A DNA stretch of 7,944 bases from Candidatus Doudnabacteria bacterium (GCA_016788805.1 JAEUSE010000033.1:1-7944); one strand, 5' to 3'. Positions 1-4,895 are shown, counted from the first letter of the stretch. The notes: generated from the sequence alone by a model not told the origin. Numbers and translations are program-made.

Positions 1-17
1 TTAACCATGAGCTGCCC

Positions 18-37
18 TGCCGGCGACTCAGCCGGCA
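18..37. repeat. Small perfect hairpin beyond the rplT terminator
   Basis: TGCCGGC (18-24) and GCCGGCA (31-37) are perfect inverted repeats around a 6-nt loop GACTCA. Neither strand shows a T-run next to it, so a terminator role is not supported. It may be a backup hairpin behind the strong terminator at 46-69, or belong to something left of the window. Confidence 0.4.
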
Positions 38-42
38 AATCC

Positions 43-69
43 AAAACCACCGGACCTTAGTCCGGTGGT
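43..69 (-). terminator. Intrinsic terminator of the infC-rpmI-rplT operon
   Basis: Read on the minus strand, ACCACCGGAC, a 4-nt loop TAAG, then GTCCGGTGGT form a perfect 10-bp GC-rich stem followed by TTTTGG. It lies about 45 nt past the rplT stop codon, in the right orientation to end the operon. Confidence 0.85.
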
Positions 70-82
70 CGGTTATTCTGAA

Positions 83-116
83 AGCTAGAAGCTAGCAGCT
101 GCAAGCTAGGAGGCTA
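83..116. repeat. 7-bp tandem AGCT repeat after rplT
   Basis: AGCT cores recur exactly every 7 bp at 83, 90, 97 and 104 (units AGCTAGA, AGCTAGC, AGCTGCA, AGCTAGG), followed by a decayed AGGCTA. The array runs into the rplT stop codon at 114-116. Because AGCT is its own complement, neighbouring units can pair with each other. The other two gaps of this operon hold comparable arrays with a 9-bp period. Confidence 0.75.
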
Positions 117-461
117 TTTAGCGAGTTCCTTGACCCAGAGGTCGAAGGTGTCCGGAATGCGAATGGCGATTTCGGAAAGCATTTTGCGGTTGAGGGTAAT
201 TCCTTCTTTCTTCAAAACGCCGGCAAATTTGCTCCAGGTGGTTCCGTTGTCGCGAAGCGCGGCGTTGGCTCGCTGAAGCCAGACTGCGCGCATGTCTCGT
301 TTGCGGTTGCGGCGGTCGCGATAGGCGTAGGTATCGGCGTGCAGGAGCGCCTCGCGGGCGGCCACAAAGTTGGTGGACCGGCGGTTGTCAAAACCTTTGG
401 CTCGTTTGAGTAAGTTCTTTCGGCGTTTGTGGGCGGCTACGCCTCGTTTGATTCGTGTCAT
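114..461 (-). CDS. rplT: 50S ribosomal protein L20
   Basis: L20 is an early-assembly large-subunit protein that binds 23S rRNA and, in several bacteria, represses its own operon. The 115-aa product has the family's full-length pattern: a basic N-terminal extension (TRIKRGVAAHKRRKNLLK), a central AREALLHADTYAYRDRRNRKRDMR stretch split by basic residues, the LWLQR-like motif VWLQRAN, and a C-terminal globular part with NRKMLSEIA. The usual length is about 115-119 aa, so it is complete. The ATG at 461 has no visible Shine-Dalgarno; the 105 nt between it and rpmI are mostly a 9-bp inverted repeat array. It is the last gene of infC-rpmI-rplT and is followed by a strong terminator. Confidence 0.97.
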   Translation of the reverse strand: MTRIKRGVAAHKRRKNLLKRAKGFDNRRSTNFVAAREALLHADTYAYRDRRNRKRDMRAVWLQRANAALRDNGTTWSKFAGVLKKEGITLNRKMLSEIAIRIPDTFDLWVKELAK

Positions 462-469
462 TGTAGTTA

Positions 470-553
470 AAAGTTTATAAAGTTCTTAAAGTTTACAAAG
501 TGCTGAAATCCGTATTACTTTACGAACCTTTAACTTTATGAACTTTATGAACT
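470..553. repeat. 9-bp periodic inverted repeat array between rpmI and rplT
   Basis: AAAG starts at 470, 479, 488 and 497, giving four direct 9-bp units of the form AAAGTTNNN. After about 12 nt the complementary motif appears: CTTT at 518, 528, 534 and 543, with AACTTTATG repeated exactly at 532-540 and 541-549 and a partial copy at 550-553. The two halves are therefore imperfect reverse complements and could fold into a long AU-rich hairpin in the mRNA just ahead of rplT. Confidence 0.75.
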
Positions 554-560
554 GAGTGGG

Positions 561-755
561 TTATTTATATGGTATTAAACTCTTTAGCTTGTCGTTGGTG
601 GTGGAGAGAACTTGGTCCCGACGCTTATTCTTAGTGACCTTACCGGTTTCGCGAGAGTTAAAGTGATCTTGTCCCATGGTTCGGTGCATAAGCTTTCCGG
701 TAGGGGTTAGGCGAAGTCGTTTAGACGCGCCTTTATGAGTTTTAACTTTAGGCAT
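561..755 (-). CDS. rpmI: 50S ribosomal protein L35
   Basis: L35 is a small basic large-subunit protein. The 64-aa product begins with the family signature MPKVKTHKGASKRLRLTPTG and keeps the HFNSRETGK and KRRDQ stretches, ending in PYK. Length matches the family (about 64-66 aa). It sits between infC and rplT in the classical gene order. The ATG at 755 has no Shine-Dalgarno; the preceding bases (read on the minus strand) are ACTATAACA, directly after a periodic repeat array. Confidence 0.96.
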   Translation of the reverse strand: MPKVKTHKGASKRLRLTPTGKLMHRTMGQDHFNSRETGKVTKNKRRDQVLSTTNDKLKSLIPYK

Positions 756-762
756 TGTTATA

Positions 763-843
763 GTAGCTTCTAGAGCTTCTGTGGCTTCAGCAGCTTTAAA
801 GCTTGGAAGCTTAGGAAGCTATTGTAGCTATGGAAGCTGTTTA
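763..843. repeat. 9-bp periodic AGCT array between infC and rpmI
   Basis: GCT cores start at 766, 775, 784, 793, 801, 809, 818, 827 and 836, a spacing of 9 bp throughout except two 8-bp steps at the centre. The left units read NNNGCTTCT-like and the right units AGCTNNGGA-like, so the halves are reverse complements around a perfect 12-bp palindrome AGCTTTAAAGCT (792-803). The array begins about 8 nt before the rpmI start and reaches the infC stop codon (841-843). A long imperfect mRNA hairpin is expected. Confidence 0.8.
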
Positions 844-1347
844 CTTATTAGGGGCCAATATCATGGACATGGTGTTGCCCATGCGGCGAATGGGTACTTC
901 AACTCGAGTGGGGAAGGTAATTTTGCTTTGGAAGTTCTTGAGCTGCTTTTCGGCTAAGTCCAGGAATGCCTGTTCGCGTCCGCGCATACGTAGTTCCGCC
1001 TTAATTAAGTTACCTTCTTCCAAGAAGCCGTCGCTCTGCTTTGCTTTGGTTTGCAAGTCGTGTTCGGATATTCGAATACTCAAGCGAACTGTTTTGACTT
1101 CTACCTTTTTCGCCTTCTTTTTTTGCAACTGCTCAGCTTTCTTTTGCTGGTAACGGAATTTGGCATAGTCTATAACTTTTGCCACCGGTGGTTTGGCATT
1201 AGGGGATACCTCCACCAGGTCTAGACCGTTATCTGCGGCCATTTTTAGAGCCTCAGAGAGGCTAAAAAGGCCAATTTGCTCTCCGTCCTCATTTACAAGG
1301 CGGAGCTCTTTGGCTTGAATTTGATGGTTTATTCTAGTTCTAAGCAA
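841..1347 (-). CDS. infC: Translation initiation factor IF-3
   Basis: IF-3 binds the 30S subunit, keeps it apart from 50S and checks start codon and initiator tRNA. The 168-aa product has the N-terminal domain (RINHQIQAKELRLVNEDGEQ, then DLVEVSPNAKPPVAKVIDYAKFRYQQ, the IF-3 signature, about residues 45-70), a lysine-rich linker (about 70-82), and the C-terminal domain (VKTVRLSIRISEHDLQTK through MSMILAPNK). Length is normal. The start is a TTG at 1347-1345, shortly after an in-frame TAA, with no Shine-Dalgarno; an ATA at 1332 is another possible non-AUG start. Rare start codons are typical of infC, where IF-3 discriminates against its own message. First gene of the operon with rpmI and rplT. 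Confidence 0.96.
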   Translation of the reverse strand: MLRTRINHQIQAKELRLVNEDGEQIGLFSLSEALKMAADNGLDLVEVSPNAKPPVAKVIDYAKFRYQQKKAEQLQKKKAKKVEVKTVRLSIRISEHDLQTKAKQSDGFLEEGNLIKAELRMRGREQAFLDLAEKQLKNFQSKITFPTRVEVPIRRMGNTMSMILAPNK

Positions 1348-1383
1348 GTTGTTTTATGAGAATTTGGCTTTACTTTCAAGAAT

Positions 1384-1412
1384 ATTATACGTTTTTACCC
1401 AGAACTTGTCAA
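1384..1412 (-). promoter_or_regulatory. Sigma70-type promoter of the infC operon
   Basis: On the minus strand TTGACA (1412-1407) is followed after exactly 17 bp by TATAAT (1389-1384), a perfect consensus. Transcription should start near 1377, leaving only about 30 nt before the infC TTG, so there is no room for a long L20-responsive leader upstream of infC. The -35 box overlaps the -35-like element of the divergent plus-strand promoter. Confidence 0.88.
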
Positions 1413-1437
1413 AACTCCAAGGAAAATGTTGTATACT
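1406..1437 (+). promoter_or_regulatory. Likely divergent promoter for the 1489-2785 operon
   Basis: TTGTCA (1406-1411) and TATACT (1432-1437) lie upstream of the 1489 gene, but the 20-bp spacer is long, so the -35 assignment is uncertain while the -10 is reasonable. A 15-bp palindrome AATAACTGAGTTATT (1452-1466) follows just after the expected start point. Confidence 0.4.
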
Positions 1438-1451
1438 ATAGAATAGCTAGT

Positions 1452-1466
1452 AATAACTGAGTTATT
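1452..1466. promoter_or_regulatory. 15-bp palindrome in the leader of the 1489 gene
   Basis: AATAACT and AGTTATT (7-bp arms, 1-nt centre) form a perfect dyad between the presumed start of transcription and the gene. It could be an operator; with a 1-nt centre it cannot form a tight RNA hairpin of full length. Chance occurrence in AT-rich DNA is possible. Confidence 0.35.
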
Positions 1467-1488
1467 TAAGAGTTTTTTAGTTCTAGAT

Positions 1489-2025
1489 ATGAAGTTTCCG
1501 CATAAAAGATTTGATGTATTAGAGCGAGTGGGTGAGCATTCTAATGAGACCCCCGAAAACCCAGAGCTGGTTGAAACAGAGCAGGCCCGGCTGGCTTTAG
1601 CGAGACAGCTTGCTGCTCGTCTGGCAGAAAAATTGCAGGTAAAATTTGAGAAAGGCGCCCATACCTTGGTACCTGCTCTTGGTGAAGGGGTGCTGGTAGC
1701 CAGAGCCGCAAGAGGAGTGCACGAGATAACAGGTGAGGATTTGAATCGTTATGAACGGGTGGTTGATGTTCTTAATGCCGTCGCGAGTGCTACTATGTGG
1801 ACTTGTCTCATGCTGGGCAAGTACGACAAGGCGGCTGTCGCAAAGGGTGCTGTACTTAGTTTGACCTGGGTGGAGCCTGCTCTGCGGGAAGCGGCGCACT
1901 ATGCGAAAGAGCTCGGAAGTCACATGGGTGATGTTTTGGAGCGGATTGCCAGTTCCACCCCTCTAGTCCGTAACATGGTCGGCATATTCGACCAAGATGA
2001 CATCGAGGCTTACGAAGCAGAATAA
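1489..2025 (+). CDS. Unrecognised helical protein with a pre-toxin-like central segment
   Basis: The 178-aa product is not confidently recognised. Residues 1-35 are charged and probably disordered. The stretch from about residue 34 (ARLALARQLAARLAEKL) looks like an amphipathic helix. The middle, about residues 60-95, reads PALGEGVLVARAARGV then EITGEDLNRYERVVDVL. This resembles the P-x-x-G-(D/E)...(V/I)TG-x-(D/E)L...ERV pattern of pre-toxin (PT-TG-type) domains that precede toxin domains in secreted proteins, but no toxin domain or signal peptide follows here. The rest is helical with a moderately hydrophobic stretch (NAVASATMWTCLMLG) and an acidic tail. No Shine-Dalgarno precedes the ATG. 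It heads a tight three-gene unit: the next start is 5 nt after its stop. Confidence 0.75.
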   Translation: MKFPHKRFDVLERVGEHSNETPENPELVETEQARLALARQLAARLAEKLQVKFEKGAHTLVPALGEGVLVARAARGVHEITGEDLNRYERVVDVLNAVASATMWTCLMLGKYDKAAVAKGAVLSLTWVEPALREAAHYAKELGSHMGDVLERIASSTPLVRNMVGIFDQDDIEAYEAE

Positions 2026-2030
2026 AATAT

Positions 2031-2201
2031 ATGCAAGAACAAGAATTGCGAACTTTGTTAGACGAGCTTATTGCCTTAGGGGCAGACCAAGTAGAAATGG
2101 AACAGTGGTATGCGTTTTGGCCGGCCATGGAAGCGGTGGAGCAGGCTGAGTTGGTGACCAATTTGCAAAAAGAATTAGCTATCCGTAAACCGAAAGAATA
2201 A
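2031..2201 (+). CDS. 56-aa acidic helical mini-protein, unknown
   Basis: An ATG 5 nt after the previous stop opens a 56-codon frame ending TAA at 2199-2201, 11 nt before the next gene. The product begins MQEQELRTLLDELIALGADQ, continues with a Trp/Tyr-containing MEQWYAFWPAMEAVEQAELV segment and ends basic, KPKE. It is Glu/Leu-rich and should be helical, with no membrane segment or cysteine. The exact fit between two genes, the codon-like periodicity and the lack of a competing frame make it likely real. It has no Shine-Dalgarno, like its neighbours. Function unknown; a small partner of the preceding protein is only a guess. Confidence 0.65.
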   Translation: MQEQELRTLLDELIALGADQVEMEQWYAFWPAMEAVEQAELVTNLQKELAIRKPKE

Positions 2202-2212
2202 ATACAAATAGC

Positions 2213-2785
2213 ATGGTCGTATTTTGGTTTTTTTTGTGGGTTATTCTGGGTGTGCCGTTGGTTGAGTTTATTGGCTACTGGATTCACCGACTTATTTTTC
2301 ATGACGGTGCCATGGGGAGTAAGCTTCGTCGGGTGCATGTAAGGCATCACTTGGAAGAGTATCCGCCGGAGTCGCTGCGGCCAAACTTGCCGGAGTATAA
2401 AAATGCGGGTGACCCGCTGTGGCATGCCATAGGCGCGTTTATTATTTTTTTACTCATTGTACTTACGGTTTCCGGCGCCATGGAGTGGTGGCAGAGTCTA
2501 GGTTTGGGCATTGGTTCGGTGCTCTATGCCAAGTACGTGGTGAGCATTATGCACCAGCAGTTTCATTTGCCCAATAGCCGGCTGCAAAAGTACGCTTACT
2601 TTAAAAAGTTGGTCCACTTTCACGACGTGCACCACTACGTGCGGGGGAACTACGGTATAGTCTTCCTGACCATGGACCGCATATTCGGTACTTTTCAGGC
2701 TGCTATTCCAGCCCAGCCACAAGACATATTTCCCAATTACCAAAAGCTTGTCCGGATTCCGAAAGTCCCTACAGAAGAGCGATAG
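2213..2785 (+). CDS. Fatty acid hydroxylase / sterol desaturase superfamily membrane protein
   Basis: This family uses a histidine-bound di-iron centre in the membrane to hydroxylate or desaturate lipids or carotenoids. The 190-aa product shows the expected histidine clusters: HRLIFH (residues 25-30), HVRHH (42-46), HQQFH (114-118) and HDVHH (137-141), followed by NYGIVFLTMDRIFGTF (146-161), the family's usual C-terminal landmark. Hydrophobic segments are at about 3-24, 70-90 and 95-113. The protein is short but contains all the His motifs. The substrate cannot be read from sequence; carotenoid or fatty-acyl/ether-lipid hydroxylation are options. It is last in the operon with the 1489 and 2031 genes and is followed by a terminator. 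Confidence 0.88.
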   Translation: MVVFWFFLWVILGVPLVEFIGYWIHRLIFHDGAMGSKLRRVHVRHHLEEYPPESLRPNLPEYKNAGDPLWHAIGAFIIFLLIVLTVSGAMEWWQSLGLGIGSVLYAKYVVSIMHQQFHLPNSRLQKYAYFKKLVHFHDVHHYVRGNYGIVFLTMDRIFGTFQAAIPAQPQDIFPNYQKLVRIPKVPTEER

Positions 2786-2802
2786 CAGAGCTGTTAGTAA
2801 AC

Positions 2803-2826
2803 AAAACACCCAGTTAGGGTGTTTTT
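2803..2826 (+). terminator. Intrinsic terminator after the hydroxylase gene
   Basis: AAAACACCC (2803-2811), loop AGTTA, GGGTGTTTT (2817-2825) form a 9-bp stem running into TTTTTGCTTTT. It lies 17 nt past the stop. The ACACCC/GGGTGT core is the same as in the tmRNA terminator at 5602. Confidence 0.88.
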
Positions 2827-2852
2827 GCTTTTAAATGTGAGGGTTTTATATA

Positions 2853-2881
2853 TTGACATAATACCATATTTATGGTATTAT
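2853..2881 (+). promoter_or_regulatory. Consensus promoter of the 2971 gene
   Basis: TTGACA (2853-2858), a 17-bp spacer and TATTAT (2876-2881) make a near-consensus promoter. The spacer and -10 box are occupied by a perfect 11-bp inverted repeat, so the promoter is probably repressed by a DNA-binding protein. The leader from about 2888 to 2970 is roughly 80 nt. Confidence 0.85.
2858..2881. promoter_or_regulatory. Operator-like perfect inverted repeat within the promoter
   Basis: ATAATACCATA (2858-2868), TT, TATGGTATTAT (2871-2881) is a perfect dyad of 11-bp arms. It begins on the last base of the -35 box and ends on the last base of the -10 box. This position and symmetry suit a dimeric repressor. 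No regulator gene is visible in the window. Confidence 0.75.
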
Positions 2882-2900
2882 GTGTTAGTATTTTCACGTT

Positions 2901-2923
2901 CTGGGTAAGCTCAGCCTACCCGG
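2901..2923 (+). other. Leader hairpin upstream of the 2971 gene
   Basis: CTGGGTA (2901-2907) and TACCCGG (2917-2923) pair (one G-U) around AGCTCAGCC. It is close to the expected 5' end of the transcript and about 35 nt before the Shine-Dalgarno, so it does not mask the ribosome site. It may stabilise the mRNA. Confidence 0.4.
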
Positions 2924-2957
2924 GGCACATATGTAGTACAACAACTTTTCACGCATT

Positions 2958-2964
2958 GAGGAGG
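2958..2964 (+). promoter_or_regulatory. Strong Shine-Dalgarno that fixes the start at 2971
   Basis: GAGGAGG lies 6 nt before the ATG at 2971. An upstream in-frame ATG at 2872 sits inside the promoter and is therefore not a start. Most other genes in this window have no such site. Confidence 0.88.
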
Positions 2965-2970
2965 AAAATC

Positions 2971-3702
2971 ATGCGATTCAAACGTACGCTGCAACTTTTG
3001 GTGGCTATCGCCGCTATTGCGTTGGTTGGATTGGGTATTGCCTATGCCCGTAAGGGCACTGACTTGGCGAACGGGGTAAAACCCGTCTCGCAGGAATTTT
3101 TCGCCGATAATTCGTTTCGGGAGACGCTGGCCGAGTTGGCTAAGTTGCCTCCGGGCGAAATGGAAGCCAAGCTCCGCGCGGACCATCCGGGGCTGGAGAA
3201 TCGGCTTTTGAGCACCCTTCGTCGCCACAACAAGCTCGGCGTCGATGAAAAGGTTGAATCAGTTCGCTTTTTTTTCGCAAAAGACGCGAAGGGTAAGGCT
3301 GACGATGGCGACGGTAAGCAACATACTGGATTCATTAAGGATCAACTTCTGGCCACGGTCAAACCTGCCGGTCGCGACGCGTTCACTGTTATTGTCTTGT
3401 GCCTGAACGGGGCGCTCTTTGAACAAACCCAGTTGCAACAGGCACAAGAGTTGAGTCTTTCCATCCCGGTGATGCCAGTGGCCGATAACAGCTTTGAGGT
3501 TTTGCCGGGGCATGGCCTTATGCCGCCGCTCGACTTTGAGCAAGCCATCAAGGCCGCTGAGGCAAATGACTTACAGTTGTTCATCGGCCCCATTTCGGGT
3601 GGCCAGCGTATTTCTTACGCTCGTGCCGCCAAAGTCGGACCTCGCTACCGCGGTCAGCCCATTACCGTGCTGGTGCAGCCCGGGCGTTACAAACCCGAGT
3701 GA
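2971..3702 (+). CDS. Exported protein of unknown function
   Basis: The 243-aa product is not recognised. It starts MRFKRTLQLLVAIAAIALVG, a classical signal peptide with a basic n-region and hydrophobic core, and an A-Y-A motif at residues 24-26 fits signal peptidase I cleavage before R27. The mature part is soluble and charged: an alpha-helical first half (FRETLAELAKLPPGEMEAKL, then LENRLLSTLRRHNKLG), a KGKADDGDGK-type acidic/basic loop, then a mixed second half with FTVIVLCLNGALF and a C-terminal VLVQPGRYKP. There is one cysteine. The gene is visibly more GC-rich than its surroundings and has a consensus promoter with operator and a strong Shine-Dalgarno, suggesting a separately regulated or acquired gene. 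It stands alone between terminators. Confidence 0.85.
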   Translation: MRFKRTLQLLVAIAAIALVGLGIAYARKGTDLANGVKPVSQEFFADNSFRETLAELAKLPPGEMEAKLRADHPGLENRLLSTLRRHNKLGVDEKVESVRFFFAKDAKGKADDGDGKQHTGFIKDQLLATVKPAGRDAFTVIVLCLNGALFEQTQLQQAQELSLSIPVMPVADNSFEVLPGHGLMPPLDFEQAIKAAEANDLQLFIGPISGGQRISYARAAKVGPRYRGQPITVLVQPGRYKPE

Positions 3703-3733
3703 ACCCAGTGCGCAACCCAAGTCGCAGAAACCG

Positions 3734-3769
3734 AACTCCCACTAGATAGCATGTTTCTAGTGGGAGTTT
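3734..3769 (+). terminator. Hairpin terminator between convergent genes
   Basis: AACTCCCACTAGA (3734-3746) and TCTAGTGGGAGTT (3756-3768) form a perfect 13-bp stem with a 9-nt loop. The T-run after it is short (TTT), so termination may be weaker than at other sites. It also lies about 40 nt past the end of the convergent minus-strand gene and could serve both strands. Confidence 0.7.
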
Positions 3770-3808
3770 GCATTTGGTGGTACGTTTTTATTCTGACCAA
3801 TACTTGAT

Positions 3809-4303
3809 TTACATAGGCATTTGCATGGCAGGGTTGTGCCAGCCTAAGACTTCGGGGTTAAGCATGCCGGCAATCATGGCTATGTGGGCAACTATGAGGA
3901 ACAGTGCTACAAAGGTGGCGTGCAGTTGGGGTTTACCGCGCTCGTCCCGCTGCTTGCCCAGTATGCCAAGTTCCAGCAAGGCAATGCCGAGTAGGGGAAC
4001 AATGCCGGCCAAGTAAAACCCAACCGCTATAACGTCCGCCGGGCCGCGCCAGAGTCCGCCTCGGGTGAGCGGTATAACCGCCGTATTCATAAGGTAAAGG
4101 AATATGCCCGTAAAGTAGAACCCGACTAAAATGCCGGCCACTCGGTTAAGTTGCCTGACCCAACTGCGCAAGTTGTTGGTAAACAGCAAATAGAGTTCGG
4201 TTACCGCAATGGTCTCGGCCAGTACAACCGGCACGGCCATAAAAATTATCAAGTTCCATGGCTGGTTGGTAGCCAGCAGTTCCATATAATGAGTCATGTT
4301 CAT
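3809..4303 (-). CDS. Four-helix membrane protein (permease / DUF6803-like)
   Basis: The 164-aa product has four hydrophobic helices at about residues 17-42, 55-79, 88-115 and 126-148, with short loops. Acidic and histidine residues sit within the helices: E30 and E36 (AETIAVTELYLLFT), E111 (LLELGI), H128 and H140 (VAHIAM). Buried Glu and His of this kind suggest binding of a metal, heme or protons, which is inference. The sequence resembles small proteins annotated only as permease or DUF6803; I cannot confirm this without a search. MNMTHYM offers an alternative start two codons in. There is no Shine-Dalgarno. It is 28 nt downstream of the His/Cys-loop membrane gene on the same strand, so the two are probably co-transcribed. 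Confidence 0.82.
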   Translation of the reverse strand: MNMTHYMELLATNQPWNLIIFMAVPVVLAETIAVTELYLLFTNNLRSWVRQLNRVAGILVGFYFTGIFLYLMNTAVIPLTRGGLWRGPADVIAVGFYLAGIVPLLGIALLELGILGKQRDERGKPQLHATFVALFLIVAHIAMIAGMLNPEVLGWHNPAMQMPM

Positions 4304-4331
4304 AAAACAATCAAGTTAATAGTAGCGAGTA

Positions 4332-4757
4332 TTATGCAACCGCTACTGCGTAACTATCTTGTTTTTGGAGTATGACTAACCAGTGCAACACGTGGGCGGC
4401 GCGGATTTGTTGACCTAGTCGCCACCTGGTTTTATAAAACTGCTTGCGTACCGTTCCCGGCTTAACTTTTAGAAAAGCGGAGAAGGACGAAAAACTAAGA
4501 AGTATAAGGACTAAAAGAACGGTCGTGGCGGTAAAGACTTGCGTTAAAGCCGTTATAAGTGAGTTGTGTCCCGGTATACACCCGTGATTGGCTATTTCAT
4601 TTTGAGTACAAGAAATACGAGCCGTAGCATGCTCGTGAGTGGTGTGCTGTACCGTATGTACAGCCACCACGCCCATACATAGCACACTCAACACAGCACC
4701 CAGTAGTATGGGAAGCAGGAGCGAGGATATATTTTTTACATAAATTATCCTGTTCAT
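4332..4757 (-). CDS. Two-helix membrane protein with a His/Cys-rich loop, unknown
   Basis: The 141-aa product has hydrophobic segments at about residues 11-33 and 68-96, separated by a loop rich in metal-binding residues: H34, H38, H41, H43, C50, H58, C60 and H64 (HTVQHTTHEH, then SCTQNE and NHGCIPGH). With both helices spanning the membrane, the positively charged C-terminal tail (KVKPGTVRKQFYKTRWR) should be cytoplasmic and the loop outside. A copper or zinc handling role is suggested by these residues but is inference. GAGGAG at 4775-4770 precedes the ATG by 12 nt, a little far but the only candidate. It is likely co-transcribed with the four-helix protein 28 nt downstream. Confidence 0.75.
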   Translation of the reverse strand: MNRIIYVKNISSLLLPILLGAVLSVLCMGVVAVHTVQHTTHEHATARISCTQNEIANHGCIPGHNSLITALTQVFTATTVLLVLILLSFSSFSAFLKVKPGTVRKQFYKTRWRLGQQIRAAHVLHWLVILQKQDSYAVAVA

Positions 4758-4851
4758 ATAATTATTTTACTCCTCTTTCTGAAATTACAACAGTACACCA
4801 ACCCAGTCTCGGCATGGAGGAGTTCGCAACATAAAAACACCCTCAGCTCGT

Positions 4852-4882
4852 GAAAGTACCAAAGGGGGTCCTTTGGTATTTC
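4852..4882. terminator. Hairpin between the zinc-ribbon and His/Cys-loop genes
   Basis: GAAA-g-TACCAAAGG (4852-4865) pairs with CCTTTGGTATTTC (4870-4882), 13 bp with one bulged G and a 4-nt loop. It starts about 13 nt past the stop of the minus-strand zinc-ribbon gene. On that strand a TTTTT run follows only about 15 nt later (4837-4833), so a standard terminator is not certain. It may be an mRNA 3'-end or processing hairpin. Confidence 0.5.
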
Positions 4883-4895
4883 AATGCTCATTCTA

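Noticed and set aside
470..843. CRISPR array or REP elements in the infC-rpmI-rplT gaps
   Set aside because: Units are only 9 bp with no spacers, so not CRISPR; the arrays lack a conserved REP-like hairpin sequence.
830..1153. Plus-strand 107-codon open frame
   Set aside because: It lies antisense within infC, whose IF-3 product is unmistakable, and its translation has no protein-like pattern.
1856..2425. Minus-strand 189-codon open frame
   Set aside because: It crosses three plus-strand genes antisense, including the hydroxylase His motifs; it is a mirror of real coding sequence.
2872..2970. Upstream ATG extending the exported protein by 33 residues
   Set aside because: The ATG lies inside the promoter and operator; the GAGGAGG before 2971 and the signal peptide fit the later start.
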